Counted from the first letter of the stretch, positions 24,326-33,094 are shown. The stretch is DNA of 64,000 bases from Streptomyces sp. NBC_01288 (GCF_035982055.1 NZ_CP108427.1:9485001-9549000); one strand, 5' to 3'. Notes: a model not told the origin generated them from the sequence alone. A program made the numbers and translations.

Positions 24326-25153
24326 TCAGCGGCTCGCCAAGAGGCCGTACAGGAGCGGGATCCGAGGCTCGGGCAGGCGCCACCAGCCGGTCTCGGTCCG
24401 GACCATCTGCGGCCAGCGCGCCCACGGCAGTTCGTCGCTCTCGCGAAGGCGCCGGATGTTCAGTCCCGCTGTCGTCAACGCGTTGATGACTTCGTCTATT
24501 CCGTGCATCCACTCGTAGCTGTCCGTCGCGCCCGCCACGGCCGGGCCGTCGGTGTACGTGAACGTCGCGTCCCGGTGCACCGGGCCCCCGCCGCCCAGGT
24601 AGTCGTGGCGGAGGAGCAGTTCCGGTCCTTCGCCCCGAGCCGGCTTCGGGCCCAGTGAGTTGAGCAGAGGATGGAATTCGACGATGTACAAGTGGCCGCC
24701 GGGGCGCAGGAGTTGGGCGACCGTGTCCGCCCAGCGCGGCAGGTCGGGCAGGTAGCACAGGGCGCCCTTGCCGGTGTACACGACGTCGAACCGCCGTTGC
24801 CCCAGGGCCTCCACGGCGTCGTACACGTTCGCCTGTACGTAGTCGACGTCGAGGCCCGCCTTCGCCGCGATGTCGTTCGCGGCGGCGACGGAGGCCTCGG
24901 AGAAGTCGAGGCCCGTGGCACGTGCCCCGCGCTGTGCGAACGCGAGGGTCTCGGTGCCGAGGTGGCACTGGAGGTGGAGGACGTCCCGGCCCGTCAGGTC
25001 GCCCAGGTCGTCCCACTCGAAGGAAGCGAACCAGCGGTCCGGGTCCGGGTCGCCGTCGAGGCCGTAGAAGCGGCTGGCGAGGTGGACGGGGGTGCGGGCG
25101 TCCCAGTTCGCCTGGTTGGCGCGCATCAGCCGGGACTGGTCGTCGGTGCTCAT
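24326..25153 (-). CDS. SAM-dependent methyltransferase, class I
   Basis: A 275-residue Methyltransf_25/11-type protein. Motif I is DVLHLQCHLGTETLAFAQRG (with the rarer LQCHxGxET form), motif II ATGLDFSEASV, followed by FDVVYTGKGALCYLPDLPRW and LLRPGGHLYIVEFHPLL. It begins MSTDDQSRLMRANQANWDAR, typical of a subfamily that has a WDxR motif. Ribosome-binding site AGGA 7 nt upstream of the ATG at 25153. Divergent from the SDR gene at 25321. Substrate unknown. Confidence 0.85.
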   Translation of the reverse strand: MSTDDQSRLMRANQANWDARTPVHLASRFYGLDGDPDPDRWFASFEWDDLGDLTGRDVLHLQCHLGTETLAFAQRGARATGLDFSEASVAAANDIAAKAGLDVDYVQANVYDAVEALGQRRFDVVYTGKGALCYLPDLPRWADTVAQLLRPGGHLYIVEFHPLLNSLGPKPARGEGPELLLRHDYLGGGGPVHRDATFTYTDGPAVAGATDSYEWMHGIDEVINALTTAGLNIRRLRESDELPWARWPQMVRTETGWWRLPEPRIPLLYGLLASR

Positions 25154-25246
25154 GGGGACATCCTGCCGTGAACCTGTGAGGAGTTTCCGGCTTCCCGCCT
25201 CATACCAGCCATACGAACCCCCGATGGCCCTTCGGTGACCCATTTC

Positions 25247-25275
25247 TTGTTCTCGTCAATGGCCGTACCTACGCT
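25247..25275 (+). promoter_or_regulatory. Candidate promoter of the SDR-VOC-MFS genes
   Basis: TTGTTC (25247-25252), 17-nt spacer, TACGCT (25270-25275). The run is 46 bp before the SDR ATG at 25321 in the divergent gap with the methyltransferase. Confidence 0.4.
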
Positions 25276-25320
25276 GCCACCACCGCACCACGGCGGCACG
25301 GGACAAGGGACTTGGCAATC

Positions 25321-26091
25321 ATGGGTCGACTGGCCGGGAAAATCGCTTTCATCAGTGGAACGGGGGCTGGAATAGGGCGGGCCGCGGCGCTGGTATTCGC
25401 TGCGGAGGGTGCTGAAGTCTTCGGTTGTGACATCGACGCGGACAGCGCGGCCGAGACCGTGGAACTCGTCGAAAAGGCCGGCGGAATCATGCGGTCCCTC
25501 GCACCCGTGGACCTGTCCACCGAAGGCGGTGCCCGGGAGTGGATCGAGGCCGGGATCGCGGCCTTCGGCGGGATCGACATCCTCTACAACAACGCCTCCG
25601 CGCTGCGGAACGGCCCGTTCGAGACGATGCCCGCCGAGGACTGGTACTTCACCATCAAGAACGAGCTGGACATCCCCTACTTCTGTACGCAGGCGGCCTG
25701 GCCGCACCTGATCGCACGCGGTGGCGGGGCCGTTCTCAACGTCGCCTCCGTGGCCGCCGTACGCGGGGCGCCGTTCATGCCGATGGTGCCCCACGGGGCG
25801 GCCAAAGGCGGGGTGTTGGCGATGAGCCTGCACCTGTGCGCGGCCGGCGCCCCGCACCGCATCCGGGTCAACACCATCGCGCCCGGCATGACCCGCACCT
25901 CCGCCACCGCGCCCTTCCTCGACGATCCGGCAGGCCCCAAGGCCCAGTTGGAGGCCCGCATCCCGGTCGGGCGGGTGGGGCAGCCCGAGGACATCGCACG
26001 GGCCGCCGCCTTCCTCTGCTCCGACGAGGCGGCCTTCGTCAACGGCGCCAACCTCATGGTCGACGGCGGCGACAGCGCGATGGCGGGCTGA
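25321..26091 (+). CDS. Short-chain dehydrogenase/reductase with His in place of catalytic Tyr
   Basis: A 256-residue SDR. The cofactor motif is ISGTGAGIGRAAAL, with CDIDADS after beta-2 (NAD-type Asp), NNAS, and a C-terminal FVNGANLMVDGGDS. The active-site segment reads ASVAAVRGAPFMPMVPHGAAK: the usual YxxxK is HGAAK, so the catalytic Tyr is replaced by His. The start at 25321 follows AAGGGA; a TTG at 25312 lies too near that site. The gene is first in a run with VOC and MFS genes (6-bp and 11-bp gaps). Either the enzyme uses His or an unusual proton relay, or it has lost standard activity. Confidence 0.87.
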   Translation: MGRLAGKIAFISGTGAGIGRAAALVFAAEGAEVFGCDIDADSAAETVELVEKAGGIMRSLAPVDLSTEGGAREWIEAGIAAFGGIDILYNNASALRNGPFETMPAEDWYFTIKNELDIPYFCTQAAWPHLIARGGGAVLNVASVAAVRGAPFMPMVPHGAAKGGVLAMSLHLCAAGAPHRIRVNTIAPGMTRTSATAPFLDDPAGPKAQLEARIPVGRVGQPEDIARAAAFLCSDEAAFVNGANLMVDGGDSAMAG

Positions 26092-26097
26092 GCCGCC

Positions 26098-26511
26098 ATG
26101 ACCACCCGACTCGACCACGTGGGCGTCAACGTACGCGATCTCGCCGCCCAAACCGCTTGGTACCAAGGTGCGTTCGGCCTCAAGACCGTCTTCGAGTTCC
26201 ACCTCGAAGGGCCCGGTCTACGAGGTGTCGTCCTGGAACATCCGCGGGGCTGGCGCATCGAGCTGCTCGCCAGACCCGGCTCCGCCCCCGGCCTTCGCGC
26301 GCCGGACCCGATGACCGCCGTACTCACCCACGGATACGGGCACTTCGCGGTCACCACCCCCGAACTCGACCCCGTCCACGGCGCGTTGGTGGCCCACGGC
26401 GCGGGTGAGGTCATGGCACCCGGGCCGTCCCCCGAACCCGGAGTGCGCATGGCCTGGGTCAGTGACCCCGAGGGAAATCTCATCGAACTCATAGAGAAAA
26501 ACGCAGAGTGA
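26098..26511 (+). CDS. VOC (glyoxalase/bleomycin-resistance) family protein
   Basis: A 137-residue single-polypeptide VOC protein made of two beta-alpha-beta-beta-beta modules: TTRLDHVGVNVRDLAAQTAW at the start, and the closing VRMAWVSDPEGNLIELIEK with the metal-ligand Glu. His in LDHVG and Glu in LIELIE fit divalent-metal coordination. It sits 6 bp after the SDR and overlaps the start region of the MFS transporter, suggesting a small operon for modification and export or uptake of one small molecule. Substrate unknown. Confidence 0.85.
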   Translation: MTTRLDHVGVNVRDLAAQTAWYQGAFGLKTVFEFHLEGPGLRGVVLEHPRGWRIELLARPGSAPGLRAPDPMTAVLTHGYGHFAVTTPELDPVHGALVAHGAGEVMAPGPSPEPGVRMAWVSDPEGNLIELIEKNAE

Positions 26512-26522
26512 GGGCACGCACG

Positions 26523-28055
26523 ATGACGGATTCGACCTCCTTGAAAAGACTGGACCCCGGAACGCTCATAGCGTGCTGTCTCGCGGTCGCGGCGGCACAG
26601 TTGTGCATTACCGTTCCCTCGCCCATCAACGGAGAAATTCAGGCCGCATTCGGCGCGTCGGGTTCCCAAGTGGCCTGGGTCACCTCGGCCTTCATTCTCC
26701 CCACCGCGATTCTGGAACTGAATTTCGGTGTGGTGGGCGATCTCTTCGGACGCAAGCGGCTGTTGGTGCTCGGCGGGCTCGTCCTGGCGCTCGGTGAACT
26801 CCTCAACTCCACCTCGCAGAACATCACCATGATGTGGACCGGGCAGGCCCTGGCCGGCATCGGCGCCGCCGCCCTGTTCCCCAGTTCCCTCGCGGTCATC
26901 GCGGCGGCCACACCCGACGGCAAGGACCGGGCGAAAGCCGTCTCCACCTGGGCCCTGTCGATCTCCCTCGCCTCCGCGCTCGGCCCGCTGTCCTCCGGGA
27001 TCCTCGCCACGGTCGCCGACTTCCGCTGGGCGTTCGTCCCGCCGGTCGTCCTCGGTCTCGTCGTCGCGGTCACCTCCTGGAAGCTCGTCACCGACTCGAA
27101 GGCCCCGGAAGGCCGCGCGCTGGACTGGCCGGGACAGATCACCATCGCCGTCGGCCTCACCGCCCTGCTCTGGGGTGTCATCGAGGGTGGCGACCGCGGC
27201 TGGGGCAGCGCGGCGATCGTGGGCTCGCTGACCCTGGCGGCAGTCGCGCTCGTCGGGTTCGTCGTCGCGGAGACCCGCGCGGCCTCCCCGATGTTCAACC
27301 TCGGCCTGCTGAAGATCCCCTCGTTCGCGGCGGCGGCTGTCGTCGCCCTGGCCGGCATGTTCGGCTTCATCGGCACCGCCTACTGCGTCTCGATCCGCCT
27401 CGGCGCCGTGATGCACCTGAGCCCGCTGCGGGCCGGAATGCCCTTCGTGATCCTCCAGTTGATCCCGCTGCTGCTGGCGCCGGTGCTCAGCCGGATGCTC
27501 ACGAGGATCGACGCCCGCTGGCTGCTGATGGGCGGCCTGCTGCCCATGGCCGCCGGACAGTTCTGGATCGCCGCGCTGCCCATCACCACCACCTCCCTGG
27601 CCGCCTTCATCGGCCCGGTGCTGCTGCTCGGCATCGGCTTCATCTGCGTGGTGTCCTCGCTGACCTCCGCCGCCGTGAACGCCGTACCGATCAACATGAC
27701 CGGCATGGCCAGCGGCGCGACCAGCCTGGTCCGCGAGTTCGGCCAGGGCCTCGGCCCGGCCGTGATCTCCACCATCGCGATGAGCCTCGCGTCCTCCGCG
27801 CTCGTCGGAAAGCTCAGCGGGGCCGACGCGGGCATGGAGAAGGCGGCCGGTCCCCTTGCGGTCGTCAACGCGGGCAGCGCCCAGGCCAAGGCCGCCGCGC
27901 AGACCGCGCTCGGCCACGGCATGGCCATCGGCGTGGTGATCTGCGGCTGCGCCTCATTGCTGGGCGCGGTGGTCACCCTGCTGCTGGTGCGCAAGAACAC
28001 CGAGCGCGCGGTGGTGGGGGCGGGGGAGCCGTCGGTACAGGCTGCCACCGCGTAG
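26523..28055 (+). CDS. MFS transporter, DHA2 (14-helix drug:H+ antiporter) type
   Basis: A 510-residue protein with 14 membrane segments. Motif A is GDLFGRKRLLVLGGLVLA, and the motif C-like region in helix 5 is SLASALGPLSSGILA. Family length and helix count match EmrB/QacA-type exporters. ATG 26523 was preferred because AGGG lies 7 nt upstream; GTG 26508, in the VOC stop overlap, is an alternative. It is last in the SDR-VOC-MFS run and is followed by a strong terminator. The exported compound is unknown. Confidence 0.9.
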   Translation: MTDSTSLKRLDPGTLIACCLAVAAAQLCITVPSPINGEIQAAFGASGSQVAWVTSAFILPTAILELNFGVVGDLFGRKRLLVLGGLVLALGELLNSTSQNITMMWTGQALAGIGAAALFPSSLAVIAAATPDGKDRAKAVSTWALSISLASALGPLSSGILATVADFRWAFVPPVVLGLVVAVTSWKLVTDSKAPEGRALDWPGQITIAVGLTALLWGVIEGGDRGWGSAAIVGSLTLAAVALVGFVVAETRAASPMFNLGLLKIPSFAAAAVVALAGMFGFIGTAYCVSIRLGAVMHLSPLRAGMPFVILQLIPLLLAPVLSRMLTRIDARWLLMGGLLPMAAGQFWIAALPITTTSLAAFIGPVLLLGIGFICVVSSLTSAAVNAVPINMTGMASGATSLVREFGQGLGPAVISTIAMSLASSALVGKLSGADAGMEKAAGPLAVVNAGSAQAKAAAQTALGHGMAIGVVICGCASLLGAVVTLLLVRKNTERAVVGAGEPSVQAATA

Positions 28056-28080
28056 CAGGTAGGTCGTACGGGTCGTAGGG

Positions 28081-28119
28081 GAGAGGTCGGGGCCGGTGCC
28101 CCGGCCTCTCCGTGTTTTT
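28081..28119 (+). terminator. Intrinsic terminator after the MFS gene
   Basis: Arms GAGAGGTCGGGGC (28081-28093) and GCCCCGGCCTCTC (28098-28110), 4-nt loop CGGT, one G-T wobble, followed by CGTGTTTTT. It ends the SDR-VOC-MFS transcript. Confidence 0.92.
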
Positions 28120-28144
28120 GGACGCGTGTTTTTTCTTGGCGGGG

Positions 28145-28171
28145 TGTCGATCCGGCTCGGTCGCGTTCGTC
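28145..28171 (+). promoter_or_regulatory. ECF42-type promoter of DGPF/sigma module 1
   Basis: TGTCGA (28145-28150), 17-nt spacer, CGTC (28168-28171). This agrees with the ECF42 target motif as I recall it from the literature (TGTCGA at -35, CG(A/T)C at -10). The same hexamer, spacer length and tetramer stand before the DGPF gene of module 2 on the minus strand (56241-56215). Confidence 0.7.
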
Positions 28172-28210
28172 GGTGGGGTGTAGGAAGCTCATCGAGGACC
28201 GGGAGGACCC

Positions 28211-28957
28211 ATGAAATACATGCTGCTCGTGTGCGGCGACGACACCGCTGACGGCTCCGGGATGGCACCCGTAGAACCTTGGGTGGAGGAGCTGGGCGAC
28301 CGGAACGTACGGCTGCACGGACACCGGCTCGCGAAGCCCGCCGATGCCGTGACCGTGCGGGTGCGGGGCGGGGAGGTGCTGCGCACCGACGGGCCGTTCG
28401 CGGAGACCAAGGAGTACGTCGCCGGATTCGACATCCTGGAGTGCGACACCCTGGAGGAGGCCGTCGAGGCCGCGGCCAAGCACCCCGTGGCCACCATCGG
28501 AGCGATGGAGGTGCGCCCGTTCTGGCCGATGGACGGTGCGGAGGAGGGCGAGGCGGAGATCCGCGCGCTCGACGCCGAACTGACCGCGGCGGCTCGCGAA
28601 GGGGACGTGGATCGCATCGTCGCCTGCTACGCGCCGGACGTGGAGGCATTCCACTTCACCACCGGCCTGGAGGCGCACGGGATCGACGCCTTCCGCAAGG
28701 CCATGGAGGGCGTGTTCGCCAGCGTGACCGGTCCGGTGACCCGCGAGGTTCTGGAGTTCCGCGTCCGCGTCGACGAGAGCATCGCCTTCGGCAACGCCCT
28801 CGTCCGGCTGCGCGGCACCCTGGCCGGCGGCCGGCCGCTGGATGACGTCCTGCGTGTGACCACCGGTTACCGCAACGCGGGCCTGCGCTGGCAGATCGTC
28901 CACGAACACGTCTCGGCCACGAAGACCACGAGCACGACGGCCGAGGAGCGGTCATGA
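28211..28957 (+). CDS. DGPF/YciI-domain protein fused to a SnoaL-like domain
   Basis: A 248-residue two-domain protein. Residues 1-108 form a YciI-like DGPF domain (MKYMLLVCGDD; RTDGPFAETKEYVAGFDILE; MEVRPFWPMDG). Residues ~115-240 form a SnoaL/DUF4440 domain (ALDAELTAAAREGDVDRIVA, ACYAPDVEAFHF, VTTGYRNAGLRWQIVHEHVS). First gene of the ECF42 operon; overlaps the next DGPF gene by 4 bp. DGPF proteins are the constant partners of ECF42 sigma factors, but their role is unsettled. The SnoaL fusion could add small-molecule binding. Expression is likely from the ECF42 promoter at 28145. Confidence 0.88.
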   Translation: MKYMLLVCGDDTADGSGMAPVEPWVEELGDRNVRLHGHRLAKPADAVTVRVRGGEVLRTDGPFAETKEYVAGFDILECDTLEEAVEAAAKHPVATIGAMEVRPFWPMDGAEEGEAEIRALDAELTAAAREGDVDRIVACYAPDVEAFHFTTGLEAHGIDAFRKAMEGVFASVTGPVTREVLEFRVRVDESIAFGNALVRLRGTLAGGRPLDDVLRVTTGYRNAGLRWQIVHEHVSATKTTSTTAEERS

Positions 28958-29295
28958 AGTACGTCCTGCTGATCTGCACGCCCGTCGACGGCGAGGAACT
29001 CAGCCCCGCCGAGATCGCCGACGACCCCCGCTTCACCTCCTACATCGACGAGGTCCGCAGCCGTGACCTGATGCGCGGCGGAGCACGGCTGCGGCCGGCC
29101 ACGGACGCCACCACCGTCCGCGTCCAGGGCGACGAAGTCCTGCTCAGCGACGGGCCGTTCGTCGAGTCCAAGGAGTACGTCGCCGGTATCGACATCATCG
29201 AGGTCGCCGACCTCGACGAGGCGATCTCGCTGGCCTCCCGGCACCCCGCCGCGCTGGCCGGCGGCTCGGTCGAGGTGCGGCCGGTCTGGGAGTGA
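28954..29295 (+). CDS. DGPF/YciI-family protein
   Basis: A 113-residue stand-alone DGPF protein: MKYVLLICTPVDGEEL, the signature LLSDGPFVESKEYVAGIDII, and closing GGSVEVRPVWE. Its DGPF region closely resembles that of the fusion protein just upstream, suggesting tandem duplication followed by gain of the SnoaL domain. ATGA overlap upstream and GTGA overlap with the sigma gene show translational coupling. Confidence 0.9.
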   Translation: MKYVLLICTPVDGEELSPAEIADDPRFTSYIDEVRSRDLMRGGARLRPATDATTVRVQGDEVLLSDGPFVESKEYVAGIDIIEVADLDEAISLASRHPAALAGGSVEVRPVWE

Positions 29296-30548
29296 ACGTG
29301 CCGGACGTCGAGGAGGCGGTCGCCGCCACCTTCCGCGAGGAGTGGGGCCAGGTCGTCGCCACCCTGATCCGGGTGACCGGCGACTGGGACCTCGCGGAGG
29401 AGTGCGCGCAGGACGCCTTCGCCCAGGCACTCGACCGGTGGCGGCGCGACGGCATCCCGCGCCGCCCCGGCGCCTGGCTGACCACGACCGCCCGCAACCG
29501 CGCCCTCGACGTCCTGCGCCGGGAGGCGGTCGGGGCGGCGAAACTGCGGGAGGTCGCGGTGCTGGGGCGGGACGAGGGACCGTACGACCCGGAGTACGAC
29601 GGTGACGACAGCGGTGTCGAGGACGACCGGCTGCGGCTGGTCTTCACCTGCTGCCACCCCGCGCTGCCCATCGAGGCCCGGGTCGCCCTGACCCTGCGCA
29701 CGCTGGCCGGACTGACCACCCCCGAGATCGCCCGCGCCTTCCTCGTCCCCGAGGCCACCATGGCGCAACGGCTCGTGCGCGCCAAGAAGAAGATCCGCAA
29801 CGCCGGCATCCCGTACCGGGTACCGCCCGCGCATCTGCTGCCCGAGCGGACGACGGGCGTACTGGGGGTCGTCTATCTCCTCTTCAACGAGGGCTACGCG
29901 GCCACGTCCGGCGCCGAGTTGGTGCGGACGAACCTCTGCGCGGAGGCGATCCGCCTGGCCCGCGTGCTGGCCCGCCTGATGCCGGACGAGCCCGAAGTCC
30001 TCGGTCTGCTCGCCCTGTTGCTGCTGCACGATGCCCGGCGCGGCACGCGCGTGGACGCGGCGGGGGAGTTGGTGACCTTGGACGACCAGGACCGTACGGC
30101 GTGGGACCGGGCCGAAGTCGACGAGGGCGCCGCCCTGTTGGAGACCGCGCTGCGCCGGGGCCGTCCCGGGCCGTACCAGATCCAGGCCGCCATCGCCGCC
30201 TGCCACACCACCGCACCCACGGCCGAGGACACCGACTGGGCCGATATCGCGGGCCTGTACGGCGAGTTGGAGCGCTGCGTGCCCTCCGCCGTGGTGCGCC
30301 TGAACCGGGCCGTGGCTGTGGGCATGGCCCAACATCCTGACGCTGGGCTGGAGTTGGTGGCCGAACTGGAGCGGTCGGGCGATCTGGCCGACTACCACCT
30401 GCTGCCCGCGACCCGCGCCGATCTGCTGCGCCGCAGCGGTCGTACGACGGAGGCGGCAGCCGCGTACGAACGGGCGCTGGAGCTGGTGGAGAACGCGGCG
30501 GAGCGAAGGTTTCTTGAGCGGCGGCTCGCGGAGTGTCGGTCCGCGTAG
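29292..30548 (+). CDS. ECF42-group RNA polymerase sigma factor with C-terminal TPR-like extension
   Basis: A 418-residue ECF sigma, about twice normal length. Sigma2: EEAVAATFREEWGQVVATLI, WDLAEECAQDAFAQAL, RPGAWLTTTARNRALDVLRR. Sigma4: ALTLRTLAGLTTPEIARAFL, EATMAQRLVRAKKKIR. Residues ~190-418 form the helical, TPR-like extension typical of ECF42 (YLLFNEGYAAT, VVRLNRAVAVGMAQHPDAGL, YHLLPATRADLLRRSG). No anti-sigma factor is adjacent; in this group control is thought to involve the extension. GTG start overlaps the DGPF stop. Module 2 at 54595-56162 is a paralogue. Confidence 0.92.
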   Translation: MNVPDVEEAVAATFREEWGQVVATLIRVTGDWDLAEECAQDAFAQALDRWRRDGIPRRPGAWLTTTARNRALDVLRREAVGAAKLREVAVLGRDEGPYDPEYDGDDSGVEDDRLRLVFTCCHPALPIEARVALTLRTLAGLTTPEIARAFLVPEATMAQRLVRAKKKIRNAGIPYRVPPAHLLPERTTGVLGVVYLLFNEGYAATSGAELVRTNLCAEAIRLARVLARLMPDEPEVLGLLALLLLHDARRGTRVDAAGELVTLDDQDRTAWDRAEVDEGAALLETALRRGRPGPYQIQAAIAACHTTAPTAEDTDWADIAGLYGELERCVPSAVVRLNRAVAVGMAQHPDAGLELVAELERSGDLADYHLLPATRADLLRRSGRTTEAAAAYERALELVENAAERRFLERRLAECRSA

Positions 30549-30619
30549 GGGACGTTCGTCGGTGGTGCCCGACATCTGGCTCGCGTGGCTCCGGCTGCGC
30601 GGCTGATCGAAGGCCGGCC

Positions 30620-31462
30620 TCAGCGGACGTCGAGCAGGCCGGCGAGGAGTTGGAGTCGCTCGGCGTCGAGGCTGCCCTCGGCGGCGGTGCAGACCATGAG
30701 CGCGGGACCGGGGTTGCCCGGTATCGGGTAGGCGTCCCAGTCCAGGTTGAGTTCACCGACCCGGGGGTGGTCGAGGCGCATCTGGCCGCGGGTCGGTTCC
30801 GCCACGTCGTGGAGGGCCCACAGGGCCGCGAACTCGTCGCTGCGGACGGCGAGTTCACCTACCAGCTCGACGGCGCGCGGGTTCCCCGGATCGGCGGCGA
30901 CCTGCGTCCGCAGCATCCCGATCAGCTCGGCGACGGTGGCCGCCCGGTTCGGGCAGGTCCGGTCGGCCTGGGGGTGCAGGAACAGGGCCAGCATGTTCCG
31001 TTCCTTCTGGGGCTGCCGGGTGAAGTCGCCCAACAGGGCGCCGCCGAGCGGGTTCCAGGCCAGCACGTCCAGGAAACGGCCGACGACCAGAGCGGGCGCG
31101 GTCATGCCGTGCAGCAGTCGTAGCGTGGTGTCCGGTACCTCCTCCGGCTCGTACGAACGCGGCGGGCGGGCCGGGTTGCGTGCGGCGGCGGCGAGGCTGT
31201 GCAGGTGGCGGGTCTCCTCGGCGGAGAAGTCGAGGGCGCGCGCGAGGGCGTCGAGGACCTGCTCGGAGGGGCGTACGTCGCGGCCCTGCTCCATGCGCTG
31301 GTAGTAGTCGGAACTCACCCCGGCCAGCAGGGCCAACTCCTCCCGCCGCAACCCCGCGACGCGCCGCCTCGGACCAGGTTCCAGCCCAACGTCCTGCGGG
31401 CGCAGGCGAGTTCGGCGGGTGCGCAGGAACTCCGCGAGTTCGCGGCGGGGATCGTCGCTCAT
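30620..31462 (-). CDS. Xre-family regulator with MmyB-like ligand-binding domain
   Basis: A 280-residue regulator. Residues ~5-70 form the helix-turn-helix (AEFLRTRRTRLRPQDVGL, RRVAGLRREELALLAGVSSD, YYQRMEQGRDVRPSEQVLDA), followed by an MmyB-type PAS-like domain (LLHGMTAPALVVGRFLDVLA, NPLGGALLGDF; DHPRVGELNLDWDAYPIPGN). This family senses small molecules and often controls a divergent oxidoreductase, which is the arrangement here with the gene at 31616. ATG 31462 was used; GTG 31483 is also in frame. Confidence 0.88.
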   Translation of the reverse strand: MSDDPRRELAEFLRTRRTRLRPQDVGLEPGPRRRVAGLRREELALLAGVSSDYYQRMEQGRDVRPSEQVLDALARALDFSAEETRHLHSLAAAARNPARPPRSYEPEEVPDTTLRLLHGMTAPALVVGRFLDVLAWNPLGGALLGDFTRQPQKERNMLALFLHPQADRTCPNRAATVAELIGMLRTQVAADPGNPRAVELVGELAVRSDEFAALWALHDVAEPTRGQMRLDHPRVGELNLDWDAYPIPGNPGPALMVCTAAEGSLDAERLQLLAGLLDVR

Positions 31463-31615
31463 GGCGTGGGAAGAGTCGGTCACCGCGTCAGTATGCCGTC
31501 GGCGCGGCCCGCGAGGGTGGGTCTGCCGGACCCAGGAAAAGGGGAACGACCGTGATGTCGCGTGTGGGGTCCACGATCGGATCAACCACACAGCAGGCCA
31601 TGGAAGGGCAGCGCC

Positions 31616-32575
31616 ATGAAGGCCGTTCAGATCACGAGTTTCGGTACCGCGGACGTTCTGCGGGTCAATGAAGTGGATCGTCCCGCTCCCGGCTCCGGCG
31701 AGGTGCTGGTGTCGGTCGAGGCGTCCAGCGTGAACGGGCACGATGTGATCGTCCGGGCGGGGGAGTTGAAGATGGTGTCGGGGCGGCGGTTCCCGATCGG
31801 TGTGGGGCTGGACTTCGCGGGCACCGTCGCCGCGACCGGCGCCGGTGTCGAGGGTTACCGGGTCGGGGACCGGGTGTGGGGCATGGTGCATCCCCGGCAG
31901 CGGCACTCCGTCGCGGGGGCGGCCGAGTACGTCGTGGTCTCCGCGGAGCGCGTCTCACCCGCCCCGGCGGACCTCTCGTCGGTCGAGGCCGCCTCCCTCG
32001 TGGTCGCGGGTTCCACGGCGCTGATCGCGCTGCGCGACAGTGTGCGCCTGGTGCGCGGCGAGAGGGTCCTGGTCAGGGGCGCGGCCGGCGGAGTCGGCAC
32101 GGCCGCCGTGCAGTTGGCGCACGCGATGGGCGGCCGGGTGACCGCGCTCGCCCGCGACCGCCACGCCGGCCTCCTGACCGATCTCGGCGCCGACGAAGTC
32201 CGGGACTACGGCTCCACCACCTCGGACATGATCGGGCCGTTCGACGTCATCGTCGACACCGTCGGCACGGAACTGCACTGCTACCGCGGCCGGTTGGCCA
32301 AGGGCGGCCGGATGGTCACCGTCGGACTGTCCCCGTCCGCCATTGCCGCGATCGCCGCGTCGAGCGTGCACGGCTCCCGCCGCATCCGCACCTTCAGCGC
32401 CAACCCCGAGACCCCCGTGCTGCGCGACGTGGCCGACCGTGTCACCTCCGGCGCGCTGCGCCCGGTGATCGACAGCGTGTACCCGCTCGCGGACATCGCC
32501 GCGGCGCACCGGGCGTTCGAGCGCGGCGGTGTCGTGGGCAAGCACGTGGTGACGGTGCCGCGCGGCTCCGCCTGA
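31616..32575 (+). CDS. Zinc-free NAD(P)-dependent alcohol dehydrogenase/quinone oxidoreductase (MDR)
   Basis: A 319-residue medium-chain dehydrogenase/reductase: GroES-like N-terminal domain (MKAVQITSFGTADVLRVNEV, FPIGVGLDFAGTVAATG, GDRVWGMV) and a Rossmann domain with RGAAGGVGTAAVQLAHAMGG. No structural or catalytic zinc Cys sets are present, as in quinone oxidoreductases. The ATG at 31616 follows GAAGGGCA. It is divergent from the MmyB-like regulator and is its probable target. Physiological substrate unknown. Confidence 0.88.
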   Translation: MKAVQITSFGTADVLRVNEVDRPAPGSGEVLVSVEASSVNGHDVIVRAGELKMVSGRRFPIGVGLDFAGTVAATGAGVEGYRVGDRVWGMVHPRQRHSVAGAAEYVVVSAERVSPAPADLSSVEAASLVVAGSTALIALRDSVRLVRGERVLVRGAAGGVGTAAVQLAHAMGGRVTALARDRHAGLLTDLGADEVRDYGSTTSDMIGPFDVIVDTVGTELHCYRGRLAKGGRMVTVGLSPSAIAAIAASSVHGSRRIRTFSANPETPVLRDVADRVTSGALRPVIDSVYPLADIAAAHRAFERGGVVGKHVVTVPRGSA

Positions 32576-32585
32576 CGGAGTCCGG

Positions 32586-33068
32586 TCAGCGGGGCGTGGT
32601 GCTCAGGTCGACGCCGCGGGACTGGGCGTCGGCGGTCACGAGGCGGGTCGCCAGGCGGGACAGGCGCTTGCGGTCCGCCTCGGTCAGGGGCGCGGCGCAG
32701 TCCTTGATCCGCTCCGCGAAGCGCGCGCCGACCTGGGCCACGACCTCGCGGCCTGCGTCGGTGATCGACACCTGGAACGAGCGGCGGTCGACAGTGCTGG
32801 GCGTGCGGGTGACCAGGCCCCGGCGCTGGGCGCGGTCCACCAGTCCCGTGATCGAGGACTTGTCGAGGCCCAGGTGACGGCCCAGCTCGTTCATCGTCGG
32901 CTCGCGGTCCCGCAGGATCCCGAGCAGCCGTGTCTGGGTGATCGACAGGTCGTGCTCCCCGGCGAGTTCGGCCAGCGCGTTCTGCACCAGGAACGACAGC
33001 TGGGCGAGGGCGTCGACCAGGCCTAGGTCCTCCGGCGCCGGGGACGGGGTGTCGTGCGATGAGGTCAT
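32586..33068 (-). CDS. MarR-family transcriptional regulator
   Basis: A 160-residue MarR protein: dimer helix LVDALAQLSFLVQNALAELA, winged helix from SITQTRLLGILRDREPTMNE through GRHLGLDKSSITGLVDRAQR to RGLVTRTPSTVDRRSFQVSI, and a C-terminal dimer helix. DxRS-type wing residues (VDRRSFQV) are conserved. It is divergent from the oxidoreductase at 33214, and three 14-bp direct repeats fill the gap, so it very probably represses both sides and responds to a phenolic or quinone-like ligand (inference from neighbours). Confidence 0.9.
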   Translation of the reverse strand: MTSSHDTPSPAPEDLGLVDALAQLSFLVQNALAELAGEHDLSITQTRLLGILRDREPTMNELGRHLGLDKSSITGLVDRAQRRGLVTRTPSTVDRRSFQVSITDAGREVVAQVGARFAERIKDCAAPLTEADRKRLSRLATRLVTADAQSRGVDLSTTPR

Positions 33069-33094
33069 GTCCCGGATTCTACTTGCAAAGGTAC

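Noticed and set aside
25677..27917. 746-residue minus-strand open frame opposite SDR, VOC and MFS genes
   Set aside because: Product is repetitive Gly/Arg/Asp/His sequence without any domain; the sense genes are complete.
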